Source of the DNA: Prevotellaceae bacterium
GTDB lineage: Bacteria; Bacteroidota; Bacteroidia; Bacteroidales; Bacteroidaceae
Direction: 5' to 3'
Assembly (NCBI GenBank): GCA_021204715.1
Contig: JAJPYW010000028.1
Coordinates: 1-11,526, forward strand
Length of the DNA: 11,526 nucleotides
Positions 1-7,420 of this stretch are shown one piece after another. Position 1 is the stretch's first letter. Each line of letters opens with the position of its first letter. The translations under genes were made by a program, and so were the position numbers. The notes under the pieces were generated by a model that saw only the letters and a program-made list of their open reading frames with translations, was not told where the DNA came from and searched no databases.

Positions 1-456
1 TTCTCGGGCAACGGCGACCATATATCCACACCCAACGTGGACGGCCCGGCACGCTCGTTGGAATTGTGCCTTCAGTGTGGCGGCGTCATGCCTTCGGAAG
101 TGGGCTATATCAACGCGCACGCCACTTCCACCCACGTGGGCGACAGCCGCGAGGCGCAAGCCATCGCCCGTGTGTTCGGCTGCCGTAGCGTGCCCGTCAC
201 CTCCACCAAAAGCCAGACGGGGCATGAAATGTGGATGGCGGGCGCCAGCGAAATCATCTACTCGATGCTGATGATGAAGAACGACTTCATCGCCGCCAAC
301 CTTAATTTCGAGCGTCCCGATGAAGAGACGGCTTGCATCGACGTGGTGCCCGAACGAAGGGGGAAACACTTCGACTTGTTCCTTTCCAACTCCTTCGGCT
401 TCGGCGGGACGAACTCCACACTTCTTGTAAGAAACATATCACATCAACCTGTTTAA
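1..456 (+). CDS. Beta-ketoacyl-ACP synthase (FabF/KAS II-like), C-terminal part
   Basis: This is the last 151 codons of a condensing enzyme whose N-terminal half, including the active-site cysteine, lies before the window. Such enzymes extend an acyl chain on ACP by decarboxylative condensation with malonyl-ACP. Seen directly: a first catalytic-histidine motif INAHATST (His codon 118-120), a second one KSQTGHE (His codon 223-225), and the C-terminal glycine loop SNSFGFGGTN. Both histidines are kept, so this looks like an active synthase rather than a chain-length-factor partner. After the second histidine the usual GHLLGAAG-type sequence is replaced by GHEMWMAGASE, a divergence that fits a specialised polyene-type synthase better than the housekeeping FabF. 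It is followed 11 bases later by an ACP gene and heads the visible part of the lipid operon. Whether it is the ApeO-like or ApeR-like member cannot be decided from the fragment. Confidence 0.92.
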   Translation, partial: FSGNGDHISTPNVDGPARSLELCLQCGGVMPSEVGYINAHATSTHVGDSREAQAIARVFGCRSVPVTSTKSQTGHEMWMAGASEIIYSMLMMKNDFIAANLNFERPDEETACIDVVPERRGKHFDLFLSNSFGFGGTNSTLLVRNISHQPV

Positions 457-467
457 ACATATAAATC

Positions 468-713
468 ATGACACGCGAAGAAATCGTAGCACAAGTAAAC
501 GACCTTTTAGCCGAAGAATTTGAAGTAGAAGCATCTTCTTTCCTGCCCGAGGCCAACGTAAAGGACACACTGCACTTGGACAGCCTGAGCTTGGTAGACT
601 TGGTGGCATTGGTACAACAGACGTACAAGGTGAAGATACCCGTGACGGAACTGCGCGCCATCAAGACCTTCAACGACCTGTATGATTACATCCTCACGCA
701 TCTGCCGGCCTGA
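468..713 (+). CDS. Acyl carrier protein
   Basis: An 81-residue acidic protein of normal ACP length. The motif LDSLSLVDLV places the phosphopantetheine-bearing serine at residue 39 in the classical DSL context; helix II continues as VDLVALVQQ. In the cytosol it would carry the growing acyl or polyene chain between the synthase, reductase and dehydratases encoded around it. The ATG at 468 follows the synthase stop by 11 bases, and its TGA overlaps the next start in a TGATG junction, which suggests coupled translation. It is probably a dedicated carrier rather than the housekeeping AcpP, because AcpP normally sits beside fabF in a fatty-acid locus and keeps a more conserved DSLDTVELVM-like core. 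That assignment is inference; the ACP call itself is firm. Confidence 0.93.
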   Translation: MTREEIVAQVNDLLAEEFEVEASSFLPEANVKDTLHLDSLSLVDLVALVQQTYKVKIPVTELRAIKTFNDLYDYILTHLPA

Positions 714-1138
714 TGATGCAGGTGGACATCAAAGCGCTGCTCTTGCAACGCGCGCCAGTCTTGATGGTGGACGCGTTGGTAAGCGTGGAGGGTGACGAGG
801 CGCACACTTGCTTCACCATCAGGCCCGGCAACTTCTTCCTCGACGAGGAGGGGCGGCTGGAAGACGTGGGGCTGATAGAGCACATCGCCCAGTCGGCTTC
901 GGCTTTTGCCGGATATATGGCCAAGCTTGCCGGCGCCGTGGATCCGCCCATGGGCTATATAGGCGAGGTGAAGCGTTTCCGCTGCCACCGCCTGCCCCGG
1001 ACAGGTGATGAACTGCTTACGTGCATCCGCATGGGAGCGGAAGCCGCCGGTGTAAGGTTGCTCTGGGGCGAAACGCGCGCGGGCGGCGAGACCGTGGCCG
1101 AGACGCAGATGAAAATCTTTATCAGCCCGGGCAAGTGA
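713..1138 (+). CDS. Hot-dog-fold 3-hydroxyacyl-ACP dehydratase-like protein (ApeP-like)
   Basis: A 141-residue single hot-dog domain. The start resembles FabZ proteins (LLLQRAPVLMVDAL, residues 9-22) and the central helix reads LIEHIAQSASAFAGY, with Glu56 at the position of the FabZ/FabA catalytic acid. The GHFPG loop that carries the catalytic histidine of FabZ is absent; the corresponding stretch is IRPGNFFLDEEG. This fits the ApeP-like branch of APE clusters, in which two dissimilar dehydratases, ApeI and ApeP, work as a pair. Its expected role is removal of water from 3-hydroxyacyl-ACP to build conjugated double bonds. The ATG at 713 overlaps the acp stop; a second ATG at 716 is equally possible. 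The family is clear, the APE assignment is from context, and activity without the usual histidine is uncertain. Confidence 0.85.
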   Translation: MMQVDIKALLLQRAPVLMVDALVSVEGDEAHTCFTIRPGNFFLDEEGRLEDVGLIEHIAQSASAFAGYMAKLAGAVDPPMGYIGEVKRFRCHRLPRTGDELLTCIRMGAEAAGVRLLWGETRAGGETVAETQMKIFISPGK

Positions 1139-1176
1139 GGCCGTCGGTGTGCCATATATAATAAGGTATAGATGCC

Positions 1177-1542
1177 ATGCATTTGGAAAACAACTACTAC
1201 GAAATAAAGAGCATGCGCGCCGACGGATTGAGCGGTTTGTTCCACATTGCCCTGCGCCCCGACTGCGAGGTCTACCAAGGGCACTTCCCCGGCAACCCCG
1301 TCTCTCCCGGTGTGTGCAACATTGAGACCGTAAAGGAGTGTGCCTGCCGGCTGACGGGACGGCGGCTGCGCTTCGGCGGCATACGCCGTTGCCGCATGAC
1401 GGCGGTCGTCACGCCGGCGACGTGCCCCGAGTTGGAAGTAAAGATAGACTTGACGCCCGACGGGGAAGGATATGAAATCACCGCCACCCTTTCCGACGCC
1501 GCGCGCACTTACATGGAATTGAAAGGAGAATTGACCGTATGA
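1177..1542 (+). CDS. FabZ/FabA-like 3-hydroxyacyl-ACP dehydratase (ApeI-like)
   Basis: A 121-residue hot-dog protein. It has the full dehydratase active-site loop YQGHFPGNPVSPGV with His36, and Glu50 in GVCNIE at the position of the FabZ/FabA glutamate, so it looks catalytically complete. It would dehydrate 3-hydroxyacyl-ACP to the trans-2-enoyl form; in a polyene pathway without enoyl reductase these double bonds are kept. A gap of 38 bases separates it from the other dehydratase, and its stop overlaps the exporter start in ATGA (1539-1542). The start at 1177 is the only ATG giving a full domain; the ATG at 1172 is out of frame. Together with the previous gene it forms a complementary DH pair. 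The length is short for FabZ (about 140-150), the shortfall being at the N-terminus. Confidence 0.85.
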   Translation: MHLENNYYEIKSMRADGLSGLFHIALRPDCEVYQGHFPGNPVSPGVCNIETVKECACRLTGRRLRFGGIRRCRMTAVVTPATCPELEVKIDLTPDGEGYEITATLSDAARTYMELKGELTV

Positions 1543-4034
1543 CAACCTTGTGCATCCGCATTTACCGCTTCTTCCGCAGCCACCGTGCCGTCTACTGGAT
1601 TTCGTTGGCTTGCTTGTTTCTCTTCTTCGGCTACTTCGCCGCGCAAATCCATCTTGAAGAGGACTTGAACAAGCTGATGCCCTCGTCGAAGAACGAGGAC
1701 GGAAGCATCAAACTCACCTTTGCCAACCTGCGCATCAAGGACATGACGTTCCTGCTTTTCGAGCAGACGGACGGTGTTTCCACGGAACGCACCGCCGAAG
1801 TGTGCGACGCTTTCATCGACTCCTTGCAGGCAACGGGCGCCACGCCGGGCGGGGAGGCAGAACCGCTGTGCGACGCTTTCTACTACCTTTCGGACGACTT
1901 GCTGCCCGACGCCATAGACTACTTGAGCGAGCACCTGCCCGCTTACGTGGATACATCCATTTATGCCCGCGTCGACACGATGCTCACGCAAGAACACTTT
2001 GCCCGGCAGATGGTGCAGAACCGCCGTGACTTGACGGGCGACTTCGGCTCGATGTTCCCCGAAGCGGTGTTGACCGACCCTATAGGGCTGCGCGCGTTGT
2101 TGGCCGAAGAGATGAAGCCGCTCACCGAAAGGGGTACGGGTGGCTACCGCACCATAGACGGTCACTTCTTCGTGCCCGACTCCACCGTGTGCGTGGCTTT
2201 CCTCACTCCAAGCCTGACGGCTGCCGACACGGGGCAAGGATCGGCGTTGTACCGCCGGTTGAACAAGCTCATAGAGGTGTTCTCCAAGAGCGATCCCGAT
2301 GTGTACATCTCTTATCACGGCACGCCGGCAAGCGGCTTTTACAACGCTTCGCAAATAAAGCACGACTTGGCGGCCACCATCGGCGTGTCGCTGCTCTTGG
2401 TCGTCATTTTCCTGATGGTGTGCTTCCACAACCGCGACACGCTGCCGCTGCTGCTGTTGCCCGTGCTGTTCGGCACGTTGTTCGGACTGGCCATGATGTA
2501 TTTCATCAAGGGAGAATTCTCGCTTATGGCGCTGGGCATCGGCGCCGTGGTGCTGGGTGTGGCCATGAGTTACGTGCTGCACGTGCTCACGCACTATAAA
2601 TATGTGGGCCATCCCGAGCAAGTGCTGCGCGACGAAGTAAAGCCGGTCTGCTTGGGTTGTCTCACCACCATAGGCTCGTTCATGGGGCTTATCTTCATCG
2701 ACGCCGCCCTCTTGCAGGACTTCGGGCTGTTTGCCGCCTTTGCCATTACGGGCACCACGGCGTTCAGCCTCGTCTACCTGCCACAGTTGCTGCGCCCGGA
2801 AAAGAACCGCTTGAACCGCCGCGCCTTCGCCGCCATAGACCGCGTCAACGCCTATCCGTTCCACCGCAAGAAAGCGCTGCTGTGGGTTATCGCCGTGGTC
2901 GCGCTCGTATGTATAGTCTTTTACGTGGCGCGCGGCACGCAATTTGACGCCGACATGCACAACTTGGGATTCAAAGAGACGCGCACCACTTATTCCGAGA
3001 ACTTGCTGCGCGACAAGACTTATACCGCCGACAAACAGAAGTACTTCGCCGCTTCGGGCCAGACCATGGAAGAAGCCATAACGCATTTCGCCCTGCTGAA
3101 TCAAAAGCTCGACTCCCTGCAAAAGGAGGGGTTGGTGAAGAGTTATACGCACACGGACAAACTGTTCATCCCCTTGCAGGTGCAACAAGCGCGCATCGAC
3201 GCGTGGAAACGCTACTGGACCAACGAGCGGTTGCAGGAAGTGCGCCGGCTCATCGCCGCCACCGCGCCCCAAGCCGGGCTGCGCCCCGAAGCGTTCGAGC
3301 CCTTCTTCGAGAGCGCCACGGCCGACTATGAGCCCGACGCGCTATACGAAGCCGGCATTATTCCGCCGGGCTACCTCTCTACCTTGATGGAGCGGTCGTA
3401 CGACGGCCAGTACCTCTGCTTCACCTCCGTAAGGTGCACCAACGACACGGTGCACAGCCACGCGACCGACTATTACCGTATATGCGACGCCGTGGCCACC
3501 CAGCCCAACCTGATGGTGCTCGACACCTATTATTATACCATGGACTCGCTCACGGCCATGAACAATGACTTCAACGTGCTGCAATGGGTGTCGATGTTGT
3601 TTGTCTTCGTGGTGTTGCTGCTGAGTTTCCGCTTCAACTTGAAGCACACCTTGCTGGCGTTCCTGCCCATCCTGCTGAGCTGGTTGATCGTGTTGGGGGC
3701 AATGGATATATTCGGCTTGAAGTTCAACCTGATAAACATCATCATCTCTACCTTTATTTTCGGCATCGGGGTGGACTACAGCATCTTCGTGATGAACGGA
3801 CTCACCGGCTACGGAAAGGACGCCCGCTTGCTTGGCTACCATAAAACAGCAATATTCTTCAGTGCCGTCACCTTGGTGGTCACGGTCAGCTCCATGCTCT
3901 TCGCCAAGCATCCCGCCATTCTTTCCGTGGGCTTCTCCACGTTGGTGGGGTTGGTTTCGGCGGTGGTGCTTTCGTATGTGGCGCAACCCGCCGTCTTCGG
4001 CTGGCTGCAAGGAAGGGAAAAAAGGAATGTATGA
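1539..4034 (+). CDS. MMPL/RND-superfamily lipid exporter
   Basis: An 831-residue inner-membrane protein with the two-fold RND/MMPL layout. One membrane helix (about residues 18-36) is followed by a soluble domain (about 37-272), then five closely spaced helices (about 275-418), a helix at about 444-464, a second soluble domain (about 465-675) and a final helix bundle (about 680-822). The second bundle keeps the family proton-relay signature FGIGVDYSIFVMN with Asp746-Tyr747. The equivalent place in the first bundle reads LGVAMSYVLH, so the acidic residue is missing there. Proteins of this type move lipids across the inner membrane using proton motive force, and MMPL genes are standard members of APE/flexirubin clusters. 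The likely cargo is the polyene lipid made by the neighbours. It is joined to genes on both sides by 4-base ATGA overlaps. Cargo is inferred from context only. Confidence 0.9.
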   Translation: MTTLCIRIYRFFRSHRAVYWISLACLFLFFGYFAAQIHLEEDLNKLMPSSKNEDGSIKLTFANLRIKDMTFLLFEQTDGVSTERTAEVCDAFIDSLQATGATPGGEAEPLCDAFYYLSDDLLPDAIDYLSEHLPAYVDTSIYARVDTMLTQEHFARQMVQNRRDLTGDFGSMFPEAVLTDPIGLRALLAEEMKPLTERGTGGYRTIDGHFFVPDSTVCVAFLTPSLTAADTGQGSALYRRLNKLIEVFSKSDPDVYISYHGTPASGFYNASQIKHDLAATIGVSLLLVVIFLMVCFHNRDTLPLLLLPVLFGTLFGLAMMYFIKGEFSLMALGIGAVVLGVAMSYVLHVLTHYKYVGHPEQVLRDEVKPVCLGCLTTIGSFMGLIFIDAALLQDFGLFAAFAITGTTAFSLVYLPQLLRPEKNRLNRRAFAAIDRVNAYPFHRKKALLWVIAVVALVCIVFYVARGTQFDADMHNLGFKETRTTYSENLLRDKTYTADKQKYFAASGQTMEEAITHFALLNQKLDSLQKEGLVKSYTHTDKLFIPLQVQQARIDAWKRYWTNERLQEVRRLIAATAPQAGLRPEAFEPFFESATADYEPDALYEAGIIPPGYLSTLMERSYDGQYLCFTSVRCTNDTVHSHATDYYRICDAVATQPNLMVLDTYYYTMDSLTAMNNDFNVLQWVSMLFVFVVLLLSFRFNLKHTLLAFLPILLSWLIVLGAMDIFGLKFNLINIIISTFIFGIGVDYSIFVMNGLTGYGKDARLLGYHKTAIFFSAVTLVVTVSSMLFAKHPAILSVGFSTLVGLVSAVVLSYVAQPAVFGWLQGREKRNV

Positions 4035-5515
4035 AGTACGACGTAGTCATCATAGGCAGTGGATTGGGTGGATTGGCTTGCGGCTACATCCTTGGCAAAC
4101 ACGGACGCAGCGTGCTGATAGTCGAGCAGGGCAAGCAACCGGGAGGCTGTCTGCAGAGCTACCGCCGGGACAGGCAAACCTTCGATACCGGCTTTCACTA
4201 CGTGGGTGGATTGGAGGAAGGGCAGTCGTTGCACGCCGCCTTCAAGTATTTAGGTCTGCTCGATTTACCTTGGCAGCGCATGGACGCCGGCGGCTTCGAC
4301 CTCGTGACGGTGGGGGAACGCACCTTTGCCTTCGCCCAAGGATACGACGCTTTCACGGGGCGGCTTGCGGAAGATTTCCCTGCGGAGCGCGCGGCCCTCG
4401 AGCGTTATGCGGCGTTGCTCAGGCGCGCTGCGGCTTGTCAGTTTGCCGCCCTCAACCCCCGTGGGGAGGAAATGTCGGCCTTTACGACCGGACTGATGGA
4501 GACAAGCGCGTGGCAATACCTGAACGGGCAGTTCCACGATTCGTTGCTCATTGATGTACTGAGCGGCACTTCCATGAAAATGGAACTGCGGAAAGAATCT
4601 CTTCCCTTGTTCACCTTCCTGCACGGTAACGGCAGTTTCATAGAAAGCAGTTGGCGGCTGAAGGGCGAGGGCGCGCAAATTATACGTAAACTGCTCGATG
4701 GCATCCTTTCGCAAGGCGGCGACATAACCTGCGGCACCCAAATAGAGGAGTTGGTGGAGAAAGATGGGAAGGTGGTGTATGCGGCCTCTTCAGACGGCGC
4801 GCGTTATGAAGGCAGTGTGTTCATCAGCGACATCCATCCGGCGCGGCTTTGCCGGTTGGTCAAGCGAAGCGACCGCATGAAAATGGCTTACCGCAACCGC
4901 ATGGACAATTTGGAGAACACCTTCGGCATGTTTACCCTGTCACTCAACATTCCGCCCGGACGCTTGCGCTATTTCAACTACAACCGCTATATCTACCGCA
5001 AGGGAAATGTGTGGGATGCTTATAGGGACAAAAACCATGTGAACGGCGTGCTTGTGAGTTGCCGGGTGCCCGAAGACGGCAGTGAATATACCCGGCAAGT
5101 GGACTTGCTCACCCCCATGTTGTGGAATCAATGCAAGCCGTGGCTCCACACGCGGCCGGGCAAGCGGGGCGACGGCTACGAAGCCATGAAGAGGCGCGTG
5201 GCCGGGGAGTGCATGGAATTAGCCGCGCGCTTTCTGCCCGGCGTGGAAGACGCTTGCACTTGTTACACCAGCACGCCGCTCACTTGGCACGACTATACCT
5301 TCACCCCTGAAGGGAGTGCTTACGGCGCGCGCAAGGATTTCCGCAACCCGCTTGTCACGATGCTCTCGCCGCGCACTCCCATACCCAACTTGATACAGAC
5401 AGGACAGAGCCTGATGCTGCACGGGGTGCATGGCGTGACCATGACGGCGTTCCACACGTGCGCCTGCGTGTTGGGGCGGGAAGCTGTATGGAAAATCGTA
5501 GGAAATGAAAATTAA
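4031..5515 (+). CDS. FAD-dependent oxidoreductase, phytoene desaturase (CrtI)-like
   Basis: A 494-residue flavoprotein of about the usual CrtI length. The N-terminus has the dinucleotide-binding fold: VVIIGSGLGGLACGY (residues 5-19), Glu32 in VLIVEQG for the ribose contact, then the second glycine pair in QPGGCLQS. A C-terminal segment, PIPNLIQTGQSLMLHGVHGV, fits the second FAD-binding region of carotenoid desaturases and isomerases. Members of this superfamily desaturate or isomerise long hydrophobic polyenes, and some saturate retinoids. No carotenoid genes (crtB, crtE) are present, and the gene is locked into the lipid operon by a 4-base overlap with the exporter and a 14-base gap to the ketoreductase. 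Its substrate is therefore probably the polyene chain or its aryl head. The family call is firm; the reaction is unknown. Confidence 0.88.
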   Translation: MKYDVVIIGSGLGGLACGYILGKHGRSVLIVEQGKQPGGCLQSYRRDRQTFDTGFHYVGGLEEGQSLHAAFKYLGLLDLPWQRMDAGGFDLVTVGERTFAFAQGYDAFTGRLAEDFPAERAALERYAALLRRAAACQFAALNPRGEEMSAFTTGLMETSAWQYLNGQFHDSLLIDVLSGTSMKMELRKESLPLFTFLHGNGSFIESSWRLKGEGAQIIRKLLDGILSQGGDITCGTQIEELVEKDGKVVYAASSDGARYEGSVFISDIHPARLCRLVKRSDRMKMAYRNRMDNLENTFGMFTLSLNIPPGRLRYFNYNRYIYRKGNVWDAYRDKNHVNGVLVSCRVPEDGSEYTRQVDLLTPMLWNQCKPWLHTRPGKRGDGYEAMKRRVAGECMELAARFLPGVEDACTCYTSTPLTWHDYTFTPEGSAYGARKDFRNPLVTMLSPRTPIPNLIQTGQSLMLHGVHGVTMTAFHTCACVLGREAVWKIVGNEN

Positions 5516-5529
5516 AACCAGATAGGACA

Positions 5530-6261
5530 ATGAAAAAGTACGCATTGGTAACCGGAGGCAGCCGGGGAATAGGCCGGGCCGTCTCCGTCAAACTCGCAAG
5601 GATGGGTTATGACATCCTTATCAATTACGTAAGCAACGCTGTAGAGGCGCAAAAGACGTTGGATGCAGTGCGTGGAGAAGGCCGGGACGGAGAGATACTG
5701 ATGTTCGACGTGAGCAAACGCAGCCAAGTGGCGGCAGTCCTTGAGGCGTGGCAAGACGCCCACCCCGACGACTACATCGAAGTGTTGGTGAACAACGCCG
5801 GCGTCCGCCGCGACAACATACTTGTATTCATGCCCGAGGAAGATTGGCACCGGGTAATCGACATCACGCTGAGCGGCTTCTACAACGTAACGCAGGCCGT
5901 GTTGCAGCCCATGCTCGTGCACAAGCAGGGGCGCATTGTCAATGTGGCGAGCGTGAGCGGCATCAAAGGCTTGGCCGGACAGAGCAACTATTCCGCCGCT
6001 AAAGGCGGACTCATCGCCGCCACCAAAGCATTGGCTTTGGAAGTGGCGCGCAAGCGGGTAACCGTGAACGCCGTGGCGCCCGGCTTCATAGAGACCGACA
6101 TGACCGAAGGGTTGGACAAGGCGGCATTGAAGAACACCATCCCCGCCATGCGTTTCGGCACGCCCGAAGAAGTGGCGGAACTCGTAGGGTTCCTCGCCTC
6201 GCCCCATGCCGCTTACATTACCGGCGAGGTGATTTCCATCAACGGAGGATTATATACATAA
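5530..6261 (+). CDS. fabG: 3-oxoacyl-ACP reductase (FabG-type SDR)
   Basis: A 243-residue classical short-chain dehydrogenase, the normal FabG length. Seen directly: the cofactor motif TGGSRGIG (residues 8-15), NNAG (88-91), the catalytic Ser141 in VASVSG, Tyr154 and Lys158 in NYSAAK, PGFIETDM (184-191) and the FabG-like end ISINGGLYT. It reduces 3-oxoacyl-ACP to 3-hydroxyacyl-ACP with NADPH, supplying the substrate of the two dehydratases upstream. In APE systems the equivalent role is played by the ketoreductase ApeQ. It lies 14 bases after the oxidoreductase and 9 bases before the LolA-like gene, well inside the operon. It is most likely a pathway-specific copy, with another fabG elsewhere for primary fatty acid synthesis; that is inference. 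Confidence 0.93.
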   Translation: MKKYALVTGGSRGIGRAVSVKLARMGYDILINYVSNAVEAQKTLDAVRGEGRDGEILMFDVSKRSQVAAVLEAWQDAHPDDYIEVLVNNAGVRRDNILVFMPEEDWHRVIDITLSGFYNVTQAVLQPMLVHKQGRIVNVASVSGIKGLAGQSNYSAAKGGLIAATKALALEVARKRVTVNAVAPGFIETDMTEGLDKAALKNTIPAMRFGTPEEVAELVGFLASPHAAYITGEVISINGGLYT

Positions 6262-6270
6262 ACCAAAATA

Positions 6271-6924
6271 ATGAAAGATATGAAAAGACTGTTTACTCTA
6301 CTGCTTGCCGCCACGCTCGCCGCAAGTATGGCATCGGCCCAACAGACTGACATCCGCAAAGCCGCCGGGCGCTACAAAGGGGTGACGGCATTGACCACCC
6401 AAGTGACGCAAACCACCCACAACGCGGCCTTGACCGAAGACGCCGTCACCTCGGGACACTTCTATTACAAGGATTCCGAAGGTGTAAGCATGGTATTTAA
6501 AGAAACCGGCGAGATGCTCATAGCCACCGACAACACCTTTACCATGGTGAAAGACGGCAAAGAGCACGTGGCCAAAGCCAGCGGAAAGGGCGACAACCCT
6601 TTTGAAGTGCTGCGCGATGTATTCCGCAACTTGCTTTCCGGCAACGACAACGCTTCGCTGACCGACATGGCCGACGTGAACATAGACACGCAAGGCAACA
6701 CCTGCACCCTGACCATCACGCCTGCCACGACCGACGCCAAGATGAAACGCAGGATGATGTACACCTCCTGCGTGGCGGCCATAGACTTGAAATCAAGCGA
6801 GCTGCGCAGCCTGCGCATCTACCAGCGGGGAGAGAACTATACTCAATACGACTTCTCCAAATACGAGTTCAACACCTCTGTAGACAGCGGCGTGTTCGAC
6901 GCCGGTACCGTGACGCGGCAGTAG
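6271..6924 (+). CDS. LolA-like periplasmic outer-membrane lipoprotein carrier family protein
   Basis: A 217-residue secreted protein. The N-terminus has a typical signal peptide: charged MKDMKR, a hydrophobic leucine/alanine core and an ASA-Q cleavage site near residue 23. There is no lipobox cysteine, so it should be soluble in the periplasm. The mature part resembles Bacteroidetes LolA-type proteins: a KGV(T)AL-type first strand, SGHFYYKDSEGVSMVF, then alternating strands, ending in a KYEFN...SGVFDAG tail typical of the fold. LolA-like proteins bind hydrophobic cargo in a curved beta sheet and ferry it to the outer membrane; homologues recur in APE clusters. It probably takes the polyene lipid or a lipoprotein from the exporter. 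A second in-frame ATG at 6280 gives a better-shaped signal peptide and may be the true start. One base separates its stop from the next start. Confidence 0.82.
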   Translation: MKDMKRLFTLLLAATLAASMASAQQTDIRKAAGRYKGVTALTTQVTQTTHNAALTEDAVTSGHFYYKDSEGVSMVFKETGEMLIATDNTFTMVKDGKEHVAKASGKGDNPFEVLRDVFRNLLSGNDNASLTDMADVNIDTQGNTCTLTITPATTDAKMKRRMMYTSCVAAIDLKSSELRSLRIYQRGENYTQYDFSKYEFNTSVDSGVFDAGTVTRQ

Positions 6925-6925
6925 G

Positions 6926-7357
6926 ATGAAGACGCTGGAAGACATTTGCCGCATACCTGTACGGTTCAGCGATATCGACTCCATGCAGCGCGTGTGGCAC
7001 GGTGCGTTTGTCGCCTACATGGAAGACGGGCGCGAATCGTTCGGACGCCGTTGGGCAGGCATCGGTTACGCCGACATGCAAGCCTCCGGCATCTACGCGC
7101 CTGTTTACAACCTCGGCATCCGCTACTTGGCACCCTTGGCCATGAACGACGTGGCCGTGGTGCATACCTTGTATGTCTATCATCCGGGGGCGCGGTTGGA
7201 CTTCACTTACAAGATATATAAAGAGAACGGCGGGCTGCTTTGTGTTGAAGCGGACACCACCCAGTTGTTCATCGACGCCGGCGGAGTGCTTCTCACCGAC
7301 AAACCCGCTTATTTCAGAAAATGGCAGGAAAAGTACTTGGATATGGGGGATAAGTAA
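6926..7357 (+). CDS. Acyl-CoA/ACP thioesterase, 4HBT (YbgC/FcbC) hot-dog family
   Basis: A 143-residue single hot-dog domain of normal family length. The signature RFSDIDSMQRVWHGAFVAYM (residues 13-32) matches the family pattern in which the Asp of a DxD-Px3-VW/Y-H block is catalytic; Asp18 is the expected residue. It is followed by the helix residues EDGRESF. It would hydrolyse an acyl or aryl thioester on CoA or ACP in the cytosol, releasing or editing the pathway product. The ATG at 6926 follows the previous stop by one base. It appears to be the last gene of the lipid operon, since a 63-base gap with a promoter-like element follows. It is the third different hot-dog protein in this operon. 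Confidence 0.87.
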   Translation: MKTLEDICRIPVRFSDIDSMQRVWHGAFVAYMEDGRESFGRRWAGIGYADMQASGIYAPVYNLGIRYLAPLAMNDVAVVHTLYVYHPGARLDFTYKIYKENGGLLCVEADTTQLFIDAGGVLLTDKPAYFRKWQEKYLDMGDK

Positions 7358-7367
7358 GATTAATCAC

Positions 7368-7375
7368 TATCTTTG
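7368..7375 (+). promoter_or_regulatory. Bacteroidetes-type -7 promoter element before ald
   Basis: TATCTTTG exactly matches the Bacteroidetes -7 consensus TAnnTTTG and lies 45 bases before the ald ATG, a sensible distance. No good TTTG -33 element is found about 20 bases upstream (only TGGG at 7344-7347), so it may be weak or need an activator. It would let ald be transcribed independently of the lipid operon. Confidence 0.5.
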
Positions 7376-7420
7376 CCACACTGACGTTATGTCAATGTCT
7401 AACTTAAAACCCGAAGAATT

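Noticed and set aside
1509..3272. Long minus-strand open frame (587 codons) opposite the exporter gene
   Set aside because: The plus-strand exporter has clear family motifs and coupled starts; the minus-strand product is rich in His/Gln/Arg/Val with no recognisable domain, typical of antisense shadows in GC-rich coding DNA.
3342..4010. Minus-strand open frame of 222 codons over the exporter end
   Set aside because: His/Gln-rich composition and no motifs; complementary to conserved membrane-helix coding sequence.
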